DNA of 30,142 nt from JBCBSP01 sp964550935 (GTDB lineage: Bacteria > Pseudomonadota > Alphaproteobacteria > Caulobacterales > Maricaulaceae). This document shows, in pieces, positions 16,748-24,049 of this stretch; the first letter of the stretch is position 1, and every line of letters starts with the position of its first letter. The translations under genes and the position numbers were made by a program. The DNA lies in the NCBI GenBank assembly GCA_964550935.1, contig CAZKBB010000033.1, forward strand, positions 1 through 30,142. Reading direction: 5' to 3'. The notes under the pieces were generated by a model. It was not told the origin of the DNA. It worked only from the letters and a program-made list of their open reading frames with translations, and made no database searches.

Positions 16748-17595
16748 CTCAGCTCCACCTCGATCTCGACGGCGCGGCCGTCGCGGCTCACGGTCAGGGA
16801 CGCCCCGTCGACGTCCTCCAGATCCTCGAAAAGGTCAAGCGCGCGCGCGTTTTGCGTGAGCGGTCGGTTGTTCACGGCCGTGATTACGTCTCCCGACCTG
16901 AGCGAAAGCGCCGAGAGCATGTCGGCGTCCGCGGCTTCGCCGATGCGGTAGCCGCCGTCGGTCCGGCTCAAGCGCAGCGCGCGGATCCAGTCCGCGCCGC
17001 TGTCTGCGGACAGGGTCGGCGCCGCAGCTTGCGGGTCCGCGGACGCCTCGCCGCGGCCTTCGGGCGGGTCGCCGGCTCCCGCCGCCGCGGCCTCAGCACG
17101 CTGGCGCGCCTCTTCGCGGAGAAACAGGTTTTCGCGCACCCCGCGACGATTGATGACGACCCGCTCGGTGTGGATCGCCTCGATCGTCACCCCACCGACG
17201 ATCTCCGCGCCGAGCGGCAGGGTGCGCTGTCCCTGGCCGGGAGCTTCTATGACGGCGGACCCTGTTCCCGCCCTGGCCCCGCGGCGGACCCCGCGCAGCG
17301 TCAGATCGAGCTGGGTCTCCGGAAGCGTCTCGACCTCGCTCTGCGCCCCGCGCGCCTCGAACAGCTTACCGCGCCGCAGGCTTGAGGCATCGACGGCGAC
17401 CGGCGCGGCGGCGACGTCGAGAGGGCTGAGCGGCTCGATATCGATCTGGCTGACGGAGGCGCCGTAAAGGACGAACCAGAGCAGGCGGGCCGCCAAAAGC
17501 GCCAGCATGCTAATCGAAACGGCCTCGCACACCGTCGCGGCGCGCCGGGACAGGGCGTTGAACTGATAGGAAGCTGTCGTGTTGACCGTCGTCAT
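16744..17595 (-). CDS. gspC: Type II secretion protein GspC
   Basis: This is a 283-residue bitopic protein. One membrane segment (~28-47, SMLALLAARLLWFVLYGA) is followed by the homology region (LDLTLRGVRRGARAGTGSAVIE...PLGAEIVGGVTIEAIHTERVVINRRGVRENLFL). A low-complexity Ala/Gly linker (~165-195) precedes a C-terminal PDZ-like domain (GYRIGEAADADMLSALSLRSGDVITAVNNRPLTQ). GspC links the platform to the secretin N0 domain and helps pick substrates. ATG 17595 follows an in-frame TTG; no strong ribosome site is visible. It is the first gene of the operon. Confidence 0.93.
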   Translation of the reverse strand: MTTVNTTASYQFNALSRRAATVCEAVSISMLALLAARLLWFVLYGASVSQIDIEPLSPLDVAAAPVAVDASSLRRGKLFEARGAQSEVETLPETQLDLTLRGVRRGARAGTGSAVIEAPGQGQRTLPLGAEIVGGVTIEAIHTERVVINRRGVRENLFLREEARQRAEAAAAGAGDPPEGRGEASADPQAAAPTLSADSGADWIRALRLSRTDGGYRIGEAADADMLSALSLRSGDVITAVNNRPLTQNARALDLFEDLEDVDGASLTVSRDGRAVEIEVELR

Positions 17596-17671
17596 CAAGA
17601 GGCCAGCCGCAAGAAAAACAAGCGCTTAAATTCGCCTGCCGGAACGGAGTCTGCACGCGGCGAACTGAAAA

Positions 17672-17685
17672 TCCAATCGATTGGA
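17672..17685. promoter_or_regulatory. 14-bp perfect palindrome upstream of gspC
   Basis: TCCAATCGATTGGA reads the same on both strands. It partly overlaps the neighbouring hairpin arm and lies 77-90 bp upstream of the gspC start. It could be an operator for the gsp operon. No regulator family is assigned, and part of the symmetry may be incidental. Confidence 0.35.
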
Positions 17686-17711
17686 GGCGCGATTTGAAAT
17701 CGCGCCTCCAA
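17681..17711 (-). terminator. Strong hairpin after the TonB receptor gene
   Basis: A perfect inverted repeat: 15 bases at 17681-17695 pair with 17697-17711 around a single central base. It lies 39 bases past the receptor stop and before the gspC promoter region. A TTTT run follows ~14 bases further on the minus strand, so it is terminator-like without a classical U-tract. It would insulate gspC from receptor transcription. Confidence 0.65.
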
Positions 17712-17749
17712 CGCAACGGGCACGCTCCGGCTCGACCGGCGCGCGGCGA

Positions 17750-20158
17750 TCAGAACTGAGACGTCAGGCTTACGGAGAAGGTCGTTCCGATATCGTACGT
17801 ATCCACATTGATCGTGCTTCCGCCCCCAGACTGGGTCGCCTCGAAGTTGTCGCCCAGCAGATTGCGCGCCGTGAACGCAGCGGCCACCTCTCGACCGAAA
17901 ACATCCAGGTTCCGGCGCACCCTCAGGTCAAGGGACGCCGGATCGGTCGCCCGGACCGGAGGCAGGTTGTTGACGCCCAGTTCGCGGATCCGATCGCTCG
18001 TATAGTTGTAGAGCACCGCCACGGAGGTGTCCGCGTCGGACCATTCGAGCTGGACATTGAACACATGCGCGATCTGACCCTGCAGTTCGCGCCCGGCTGC
18101 AATCACCTGATCCGCCGGCAGTTCGACCTTTCGGGTGGTCGAGTTTCTGACGACCACGTCGCCTTCGCCGAACGTCACCTCGCTTTCGGAGTAGGTGTAG
18201 TTGCCCGCAAGGAGAAGATCGCCCCTTGAGAGCACGCGCAGGGGACCGCTCTCGAACTCCGGCAATGCGAAGCGGTAGTTGACTTCGAACTCCGCGCCTC
18301 GGATCTCGGCGCCGGGAACCTGCTGGAACCCGGTCCGGACAGTGTCGCCGCCGCCGACCGCGCCAGTGACGTACTCCTCGATCGGATCTTCCAGCTCTTT
18401 GTAGAACACGCCGGCCGTCACGAACTGGTTCCGGGCGAAGTACCACTCCCATTTCAGGTCGTAATTCGTCAGAGCCGTGTTCTCGAGGAACGGGTTGCCG
18501 ATGAAAAGCTGATCGGTGTCGACGTTGATGAACTCGGAGAAGGCGATTTCGCGGAATTGCGGCCGCCCGAGCGTCTCGGAATACGCCGCGCGAAGCTGCA
18601 TGCCGTCCGCGAAGGTCCACGTCGCGGCGACCGAAGGTAGCGTGTCGGTCTCCTCGATCAGGGATTCCAGAAACACGTTCTCCGTGAACGGAGAGAAGGT
18701 GTCCACGATCTGCTGCGACTCTTCGACCCTGACCCCGGCGTCGATCGAGATGAACGCGCCAAGGCCGATATCCGCGCCCAGATAGTATCCGTTGACCACC
18801 AGCGAGCCGATATAGTTCGGGTCGAACTGCGGACTGGTCGTCTCCTCGATCTCGAAGCGAGACGGATTGATGTTTTGGTCGGCGAAGATGTAATCGATCC
18901 GACGTCTGAGCAGTTCGCGAGGCGCGAAGCCCTGGAAGGTCAGGTCGCGGCGGGCCGCCTCACGCTCGGTGTCGCTGCCGTCCCAGCCACCGTAAAGCGA
19001 CACGGCCAGATCGTCCGACAGGTCGAAATCATACCGCAACTCGATNNNNNNNNNNNNNNNNNNNNNNNNNNNNNNNNNNNNNNNNNNNNNNNNNNNNNNN
19101 NNNNNNNNNNNNNNNNNNNNNNNNNNNNNNNNNNNNNNNNNNNNNTCATGGGAGCCCCAGTCCAGGCCCGTGGTCGCCAGACCGCTCCAACGCGTGCTCA
19201 GCTGAGTGCTGAACAGGTCGAAATCGTTGAAGATTTCAGGCGTCGCCAGGTTGTCCCCGGAGCCGATCGCGGTCTGCCGCTCGCCTCGCTTGGTCTGCCA
19301 CTCGGAGTCGAAACCACCGCTGAGGAAGACGCCGCTGTCGGCGCCGAACAGTCTAAACGGCTCGCCGAAGGTGAGGCTGCCGCCGTAATTCGCAGGCGCA
19401 TCACCGTCGAACAACACGTTGAGTTTCGAGTTTGGAATGCTCCGTCCGATCGCCTGGAGGTCCTGCGCAGAGAAATTCGACCGGTCGATCTCCAGTCCGG
19501 TCAAAAGCGCGTCCTGCAGCGGCCCGGGGATATCCCTCAAGCCGTCGTCGAAGCCGAACCGGTCCCACTCCCCGCCGTCATACATCAGCGCGTTGTCGAA
19601 GCTCGTCGCGGTGTCCACCTCGCCCGACACGGAAATGCTGCGCACCGACTCCGCGGGCAGCAGGCGGGTCTCAAGATTGACCAGCCCGCCCCCGAAGTCG
19701 GCGCTGTCGCGGGCTGAATAGGTCTTCTGGACGGAAAGGCCGCGAAGCAGTTCGGTCGGGAAGATGTCCAGCGGCGCCACGCGGCGCAGCGGTTCAGGGC
19801 TGGGCAGCGTCAGCCCGTTCAGCACGACCCCGGAAAATCGATCGCCAAGTCCGCGCACGAACACGAACTTGCCGCGATTGATGTTGACGCCTGTCACGCG
19901 GCGGATCGCGCCGCTGACGTCGCTGTCGCCGGTGCGTGCGAAATCCTCATCGGTGAGGAAGCTGGCCACCTGCGAGATTTCGCGCTTGGGCTCAGGAACA
20001 TAGCGATAGCGTACTACGATGACGTCGTCGGTCTGCGCCCGCGCATCGTCCTGCGCGGCGGGCTCCGGCGCGTCCTGTGCGAACGCCGCCGCCGGCGTCC
20101 CGGCCAGCATTGTCGTGGCGAAAAGAGTCAGAAGGAATTTATGTTGGCCGCGCGACAT
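17750..20158 (-). CDS. TonB-dependent outer-membrane receptor, interrupted by an assembly gap
   Basis: The reading frame is 802 codons if the 100-N gap is taken at face value. A signal peptide ends at AFAQ. The plug domain (~50-165) has FVRGLGDRFSGVVLNGLTLPS and SARDSADFGGGLVNLETR. The rest is a beta-barrel with the receptor signature LRAAYSETLGRPQFREIAFSEF, then GNPFLENTALTNYDLKWEWYF, ending FSVSLTSQF with the C-terminal Phe of barrel proteins. No TonB-box class or substrate can be read. It is downstream of the tandem-unit lipoprotein on the same strand (103-bp gap with a hairpin) and next to the T2SS. AAAAAGGGGG precedes the ATG. The true length is unknown because of the gap. Confidence 0.93.
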   Translation of the reverse strand: MSRGQHKFLLTLFATTMLAGTPAAAFAQDAPEPAAQDDARAQTDDVIVVRYRYVPEPKREISQVASFLTDEDFARTGDSDVSGAIRRVTGVNINRGKFVFVRGLGDRFSGVVLNGLTLPSPEPLRRVAPLDIFPTELLRGLSVQKTYSARDSADFGGGLVNLETRLLPAESVRSISVSGEVDTATSFDNALMYDGGEWDRFGFDDGLRDIPGPLQDALLTGLEIDRSNFSAQDLQAIGRSIPNSKLNVLFDGDAPANYGGSLTFGEPFRLFGADSGVFLSGGFDSEWQTKRGERQTAIGSGDNLATPEIFNDFDLFSTQLSTRWSGLATTGLDWGSHXXXXXXXXXXXXXXXXXXXXXXXXXXXXXXXXXXIELRYDFDLSDDLAVSLYGGWDGSDTEREAARRDLTFQGFAPRELLRRRIDYIFADQNINPSRFEIEETTSPQFDPNYIGSLVVNGYYLGADIGLGAFISIDAGVRVEESQQIVDTFSPFTENVFLESLIEETDTLPSVAATWTFADGMQLRAAYSETLGRPQFREIAFSEFINVDTDQLFIGNPFLENTALTNYDLKWEWYFARNQFVTAGVFYKELEDPIEEYVTGAVGGGDTVRTGFQQVPGAEIRGAEFEVNYRFALPEFESGPLRVLSRGDLLLAGNYTYSESEVTFGEGDVVVRNSTTRKVELPADQVIAAGRELQGQIAHVFNVQLEWSDADTSVAVLYNYTSDRIRELGVNNLPPVRATDPASLDLRVRRNLDVFGREVAAAFTARNLLGDNFEATQSGGGSTINVDTYDIGTTFSVSLTSQF
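19046..19145. other. Assembly gap of 100 Ns
   Basis: Exactly 100 undetermined bases inside the receptor barrel, the conventional placeholder for a scaffold join of unknown size. The frame is open on both sides. Missing barrel strands could be longer than the ~34 codons shown. Confidence 0.97.
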
Positions 20159-20206
20159 GTGCGCCCCCTTTTTGTTAGGCCGCGAACTTCTAGATCAGGT
20201 CGAGTG

Positions 20207-20250
20207 ACTCGGGGATGCATGCACCGCACGCGGCGCGTGCATCCCCGAGT
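20207..20250 (-). terminator. Hairpin between the lipoprotein and receptor genes
   Basis: A 13-bp perfect stem (20207-20219 with 20238-20250) encloses an 18-nt loop. It starts 11 bases past the lipoprotein stop and lies 49 bases before the receptor start. There is no U-tract, so it may act as an attenuator or mRNA-protecting element that lowers receptor expression relative to the lipoprotein. Confidence 0.55.
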
Positions 20251-20261
20251 TCTGGGCCCCT

Positions 20262-23009
20262 CTAGCAGTCCGACCCGCTCTCGAGCCCGCACGTCCAGCC
20301 GCGCCACCAATCATCGTCGCCGTCCTTGACCGCGCCGATGTGATCGACTGCGTCGAAGAAGGCGTCGAGCGTGGTGGGGTCGAACGCCGTGACGCCGTTC
20401 TCGGTCGACCCGTTGACAAACGTGTCCTGCAGCGTGTTCGCCTCGTCGGTCACGTTGTTCGGGTCGTCGTTGAAGATCGCCTCGACATCGGCCGCCGTGT
20501 CGCCCGGGCCGTCATCCTTGAAGGTGGTCGGGCAGTCGAGCAGGACCGAGTTGAAGGTCGGATCCGCCGCAAACGTTTCCGAGGCGTCGATATCGAGGCA
20601 CTCGGAGAACCCGACGATGACCGAGTTGACGATGCGCCCATCGGTCCCGCCACGCAGCACGATGCCTTCGTCGTTGGCCGGATCGCCCAGGAAGGTCAAG
20701 TTCGACAGGGTCGGGTTGGAGCGCAGGTCGGCGAGGCCCGGCGGCAGGCTGGAATTGCCCGCCTCGATGCCGCGCCCGCCTGCCGCGTCGGACTGGACGA
20801 CAATTCCGAACTGCAGCTTGCCGGTCCAGCCCTCGGCCCAGTCGAGCGAATCGTCGCCGATGCCGGTGAACACCGCGTGCTTGACGTCGACCGTGCCGCC
20901 GAACCACTCGATACCGTCGTCCAGATTGTTATGGGTCTGAACGAAGTCGATCTCGGTGCCGCTGCCGACGCCGCCGAGCGTGATCGCGTTCAGCTCGTTG
21001 TCCGCGCTGATCGCGTTGCCCGCGAAGAGAACCTGGACGTAGTTGAGCACGCCGCTGTCGTCGTCAGGCGCGTTGCCGCCATACAGCGCGTCAGTGCCTT
21101 CGACGGTGTTTTCGCATTCCGGATCGCCGGGGGTGAAGCCGCTGCACGAGCTGATCGGCGCGCGGCCGAGGATCACCATGCCGCCCCACTGACCCCGATC
21201 TTCGGGCTGCTGAGTGCCGTTCACGTCCTGCAGCGAGGTCATGATCACCGGATCGTCCGCGGTCCCGTTCACGAAGAGCTGCGAGCCGCGGTTCACGACG
21301 AGGAAGTCGGAGCCGGATTCGCCGAAGACCGTGACGCCGGACTCGATGGTCAGAGTGGCTGGGTCACCGTCGGCGAAATCCCCACCGCCGCCGACGTCCA
21401 CGCCCACATCCACGCGGCCTTGCAGCTCGTAGATGTTGCCGCGCGTCAGGCGAAGGTCGCCCGTGATGACGCCCGTGACGCCGCAGCGGTTGAGGCCGTT
21501 CAGCGTGCCTTCGTTGGTCGTGCCCTCCGGACATTCGGGCTCGTCAAACAGGGCGAACGTCCATCCCGCCGCCCAATTGTTAGACACCGTTTCGTCCGGC
21601 GAGAAGGCGCCGATGTAGTCGACATCGTCGAAGAAGGGGTCGAGTGCCGTAACGTCGAACGCTTCGACGTCCTCCTCGACAGGGCCCGGGAAGAAGCGGT
21701 CGCTCAGCGAGGCCGGTTCGTCGGTCACGTTGTTCGGGTCGTCGTTGAAGATCGCCTCGACATCGGCCGCCGTGTCGCCCGGGCCGTCATCCTTGAAGGT
21801 GGTCGGGCAGTCGAGCAGGACCGAGTTGAAGGTCGGATCCGCCGCAAACGTTTCCGAGGCGTCGATATCGAGGCACTCGGAGAACCCGACGATGACCGAG
21901 TTGACGATGCGCCCATCGGTCCCGCCACGCAGCACGATGCCTTCGTCGTTGGCCGGATCGCCCAGGAAGGTCAAGTTCGACAGGGTCGGGTTGGAGCGCA
22001 GGTCGGCGAGGCCCGGCGGCAGGCTGGAATTGCCCGCCTCGATGCCGCGCCCGCCTGCCGCGTCGGACTGGACGACAATTCCGAACTGCAGCTTGCCGGT
22101 CCAGCCCTCGGCCCAGTCGAGCGAATCGTCGCCGATGCCGGTGAACACCGCGTGCTTGACGTCGACCGTGCCGCCGAACCACTCGATACCGTCGTCCAGA
22201 TTGTTATGGGTCTGAACGAAGTCGATCTCGGTGCCGCTGCCGACGCCGCCGAGCGTGATCGCGTTCAGCTCGTTGTCCGCGCTGATCGCGTTGCCCGCGA
22301 AGAGAACCTGGACGTAGTTGAGCACGCCGCTGTCGTCGTCAGGCGCGTTGCCGCCATACAGCGCGTCAGTGCCTTCGACGGTGTTTTCGCATTCCGGATC
22401 GCCGGGGGTGAAGCCGCTGCACGAGCTGATCGGGGCGCGGCCGAGGATCACCACGCCGCCCCACAGCCCGCGATCTTCCTCGCCGACGGTGCCTTCGACG
22501 TCTTGCAGCGCGGTGAACACGATCGGGTTGTCGGCGTCCCCGTCGGCGACGAGGCGCGAACCGCGGTTCACGACGAGGAAATCCGATCCCGATGCGCCGA
22601 AGATCGTAACGCCCGGCTCCACGGTCAGTGTCGCTTCGTCGCCGTCGGCGAAGTCGCCGCCGCCGCCGACGTCAACGCCCACGTCGACACGCCCGGACAG
22701 ACGGTAGAGCGGACCGGCCGTAAGCGTCACGTCGTCGATTATGGCGCCGGAAATCTCGCAGGTCGCGGCGCCCGAAACCGAATCGCCCGGCGTCGTGCCG
22801 TCAGGGCAGTCCGCGTCGCCGTCACCGCCGCCGTCGCCGCCGTCACCGCCGCCGCCGCCGCCGCCGCCAGAACCGCCGCCGGACCCGCCGCCGTTATCGA
22901 TCTGACCGATTTCGCCAGGCGACGAAATGTTGGCTTCGGAGCAAGCCGCAATGACGGCGCAGGACGCGCCAACAAGCAGGAGCTTCGCGAGAGAGGAATA
23001 AGACGCCAT
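20262..23009 (-). CDS. Extracellular-type lipoprotein with two tandem beta-helix-like units (ElpS-like candidate)
   Basis: This is a 915-residue protein. The lipoprotein signal has lipobox VIAAC with Cys23; the +2 residue is Ser, so no inner-membrane retention signal. A Gly/Asp linker (~39-66) follows. Two homologous ~425-residue units (68-492 and 493-915) each begin C-P-[DE]-G-T-T, then GRVDVGVDVGGGGDFADG, WGGxVILGRAPISSCSGF, DDGIEWFGGTVDVKHAVFTGIGDDSLDWAEGW and a C-terminal IGA...WxxGWT. These repeated G/D/N-rich strands suggest a right-handed beta-helix. Related single-unit proteins commonly sit next to TonB receptors. Its position beside the T2SS and the upstream Pho-like box resemble Caulobacter ElpS (from memory, homology not tested). 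Its molecular function is unknown. Confidence 0.85.
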   Translation of the reverse strand: MASYSSLAKLLLVGASCAVIAACSEANISSPGEIGQIDNGGGSGGGSGGGGGGGGDGGDGGGDGDADCPDGTTPGDSVSGAATCEISGAIIDDVTLTAGPLYRLSGRVDVGVDVGGGGDFADGDEATLTVEPGVTIFGASGSDFLVVNRGSRLVADGDADNPIVFTALQDVEGTVGEEDRGLWGGVVILGRAPISSCSGFTPGDPECENTVEGTDALYGGNAPDDDSGVLNYVQVLFAGNAISADNELNAITLGGVGSGTEIDFVQTHNNLDDGIEWFGGTVDVKHAVFTGIGDDSLDWAEGWTGKLQFGIVVQSDAAGGRGIEAGNSSLPPGLADLRSNPTLSNLTFLGDPANDEGIVLRGGTDGRIVNSVIVGFSECLDIDASETFAADPTFNSVLLDCPTTFKDDGPGDTAADVEAIFNDDPNNVTDEPASLSDRFFPGPVEEDVEAFDVTALDPFFDDVDYIGAFSPDETVSNNWAAGWTFALFDEPECPEGTTNEGTLNGLNRCGVTGVITGDLRLTRGNIYELQGRVDVGVDVGGGGDFADGDPATLTIESGVTVFGESGSDFLVVNRGSQLFVNGTADDPVIMTSLQDVNGTQQPEDRGQWGGMVILGRAPISSCSGFTPGDPECENTVEGTDALYGGNAPDDDSGVLNYVQVLFAGNAISADNELNAITLGGVGSGTEIDFVQTHNNLDDGIEWFGGTVDVKHAVFTGIGDDSLDWAEGWTGKLQFGIVVQSDAAGGRGIEAGNSSLPPGLADLRSNPTLSNLTFLGDPANDEGIVLRGGTDGRIVNSVIVGFSECLDIDASETFAADPTFNSVLLDCPTTFKDDGPGDTAADVEAIFNDDPNNVTDEANTLQDTFVNGSTENGVTAFDPTTLDAFFDAVDHIGAVKDGDDDWWRGWTCGLESGSDC
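20443..21158 (-). repeat. Direct repeat copy B, 716 bp, inside the lipoprotein gene
   Basis: Read base by base, this segment appears identical to 21718-22433, offset exactly 1275 bp (425 codons, in frame). It encodes residues ~618-856. Flanking parts of the two units are clearly diverged. Confidence 0.95.
21718..22433 (-). repeat. Direct repeat copy A, 716 bp, inside the lipoprotein gene
   Basis: Partner of 20443-21158; it encodes residues ~193-431 of the first unit. Identity begins at the codons for the VTDE region and ends at a C/G difference near the SSCSGF codons. Confidence 0.95.
22810..22896 (-). repeat. Low-complexity Gly/Asp linker tract
   Basis: A run of CCG/GTC-type trinucleotides encodes the Gly/Ser/Asp linker (residues ~38-66) between the lipid anchor and the first beta-helix unit. 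The length of such tracts can vary by slippage in steps of one residue. Confidence 0.8.
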
Positions 23010-23398
23010 TGTGGACCCCCAACAAATGATGGCTCGAACAAAACTTTACGCACGCCGGAGAGCGCGGAGTCGCCGCGCCGACGTTCAACCGCAAGAGACA
23101 CGAGGTTTGTTACAGGCGCGTCGCAGTCGTATGACGACTTGATGACATGCAACGCCGCCGCGTCGTCCCATCGGCCCGACGGCGCGGACTCCGCACCTAT
23201 CGACGCGGCCCGAGGCTCTGATTTGCAAAGCCTTTTTGGCGGGTGTGGCTATCGTGTAGCCGTGAAGGGAAAATCTCGCCGCACGTCCGGGCGCGACGCG
23301 CCGGCCGGCTTTTGCGTGACGGCGAGGGGAGACGCGGATAGGATTGTACGGACTTTTCAAGCGCATCCGACGCCCGTTCGACTGAAGGAAACCCGTCC
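23010..23398. promoter_or_regulatory. 389-bp divergent intergenic region
   Basis: It separates the minus-strand lipoprotein gene from the plus-strand gene at 23399 and must hold both promoters. Besides the Pho-like array there is a small GGCTA/TAGCC inverted repeat at 23248-23262. I see no credible additional ORF or tRNA and no confident sigma-70 promoter. A GGGGG just upstream of the lipoprotein ATG may serve as its ribosome site. Confidence 0.5.
23109..23148 (-). promoter_or_regulatory. Putative PhoB binding array upstream of the lipoprotein gene
   Basis: Four 7-mers start at 23109, 23120, 23131 and 23142, exactly 11 bp apart, as PhoB half-sites do. Read on the minus strand they are ATGTCAT, TCGTCAT, CTGCGAC and CTGTAAC, matching CTGTCAT at 6, 5, 4 and 5 of 7 positions. 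The array lies 100-139 bp upstream of the lipoprotein ATG. Identified by eye; phosphate control is inference. Confidence 0.6.
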
Positions 23399-24046
23399 AT
23401 GATCGCCGCCGTGACCGCCTCGCTGGCCGCCGCCCTCGCCCTGCAAGCCTCGCCCGGCTTTCTGGCGCTCGACCAGATCGGCGCCTATGAGCGCGGCGAG
23501 TACGACCGCTCGCAGACCGAGTGCGATCGGCTCGCCGCCCATCCCAACGATCCGGAACGCGTCGGCGAGGGCGTGTCGCGCGGCGACATGGAGCTCGACA
23601 CGGCGATCGCGGCTTGTGAAGCCGCAGTCGAGGCCGACCCGGAGAACCCGCGGCTGAACTATCAGCTGGCGCGCGCCTACGGCTATTCAGGCCGGCACGC
23701 GGAGGGCCAGTCCTATCGCGACGCGGCGCTGGGCGCGGGCTATCCCCAGTCGCTTTTCGTGGTGGGTTATATCCGCGTGACCGGATGGGACGGGCGCGGC
23801 GCCGATCCGTGCTATGGCGGCGAGCTGATCCGGCGCTCCGCCCATGCGGGCCGGTATGCCGGCCTGGTCGGCTTCCCGCACTATGCGCTGCAGGGCGCCT
23901 TCGAGGGCTGCGAGGACCATCCCCGTATCGACCGGGCGGAGATGTTGAGCTTCCTGGAGACTGCGGGCGAGCGCGCTGACGGTTTCTACCAGGCCATCCT
24001 GGTGGAGCAGCTGACCGCGCGCGTAGAGATGATGGACGCGGATTAG
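23399..24046 (+). CDS. Exported TPR/Sel1-like protein of unknown function
   Basis: This is a 215-residue protein with a short hydrophobic N-terminus (MIAAVTASLAAALALQASPG) that looks like a signal peptide. A TPR-type helix pair follows (AIAACEAAVEADPENPRLNYQLARAYGYSGRHAEGQSY, ~64-101), then a Sel1-like continuation (AALGAGYPQSLFVVGYI). Cysteines at ~41, 71, 138 and 170 may form disulfides. GAAGGAA lies ~9 bases before the ATG. It is transcribed away from the lipoprotein and converges on sulP, whose stop is three bases away. I do not recognise a named family. Confidence 0.85.
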   Translation: MIAAVTASLAAALALQASPGFLALDQIGAYERGEYDRSQTECDRLAAHPNDPERVGEGVSRGDMELDTAIAACEAAVEADPENPRLNYQLARAYGYSGRHAEGQSYRDAALGAGYPQSLFVVGYIRVTGWDGRGADPCYGGELIRRSAHAGRYAGLVGFPHYALQGAFEGCEDHPRIDRAEMLSFLETAGERADGFYQAILVEQLTARVEMMDAD

Positions 24047-24049
24047 CGC

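Larger units (their letters stand above)
17596..17749 (-). promoter_or_regulatory. Intergenic region carrying the gsp operon promoter
   Basis: This 154-bp gap separates the receptor stop from gspC. It holds the hairpin and palindrome listed separately and a stretch less GC-rich than its surroundings next to gspC (AATTTAAGCGCTTGTTTTTC on the minus strand, 17605-17635). The gsp promoter should lie here, but I cannot name convincing -35/-10 elements. Confidence 0.4.

Noticed and set aside
20443..22433. Possible insertion sequence or phage repeat
   Set aside because: The repeat is in frame inside a single protein, has no inverted ends or target-site duplications, and encodes no transposase.
20340..23402. 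1020-codon open frame on the plus strand
   Set aside because: It lies antisense to the lipoprotein gene, repeats because the DNA repeats, and has Arg/Val/Asp-rich composition typical of shadows in GC-rich DNA. The minus-strand frame has a lipobox and family motifs.
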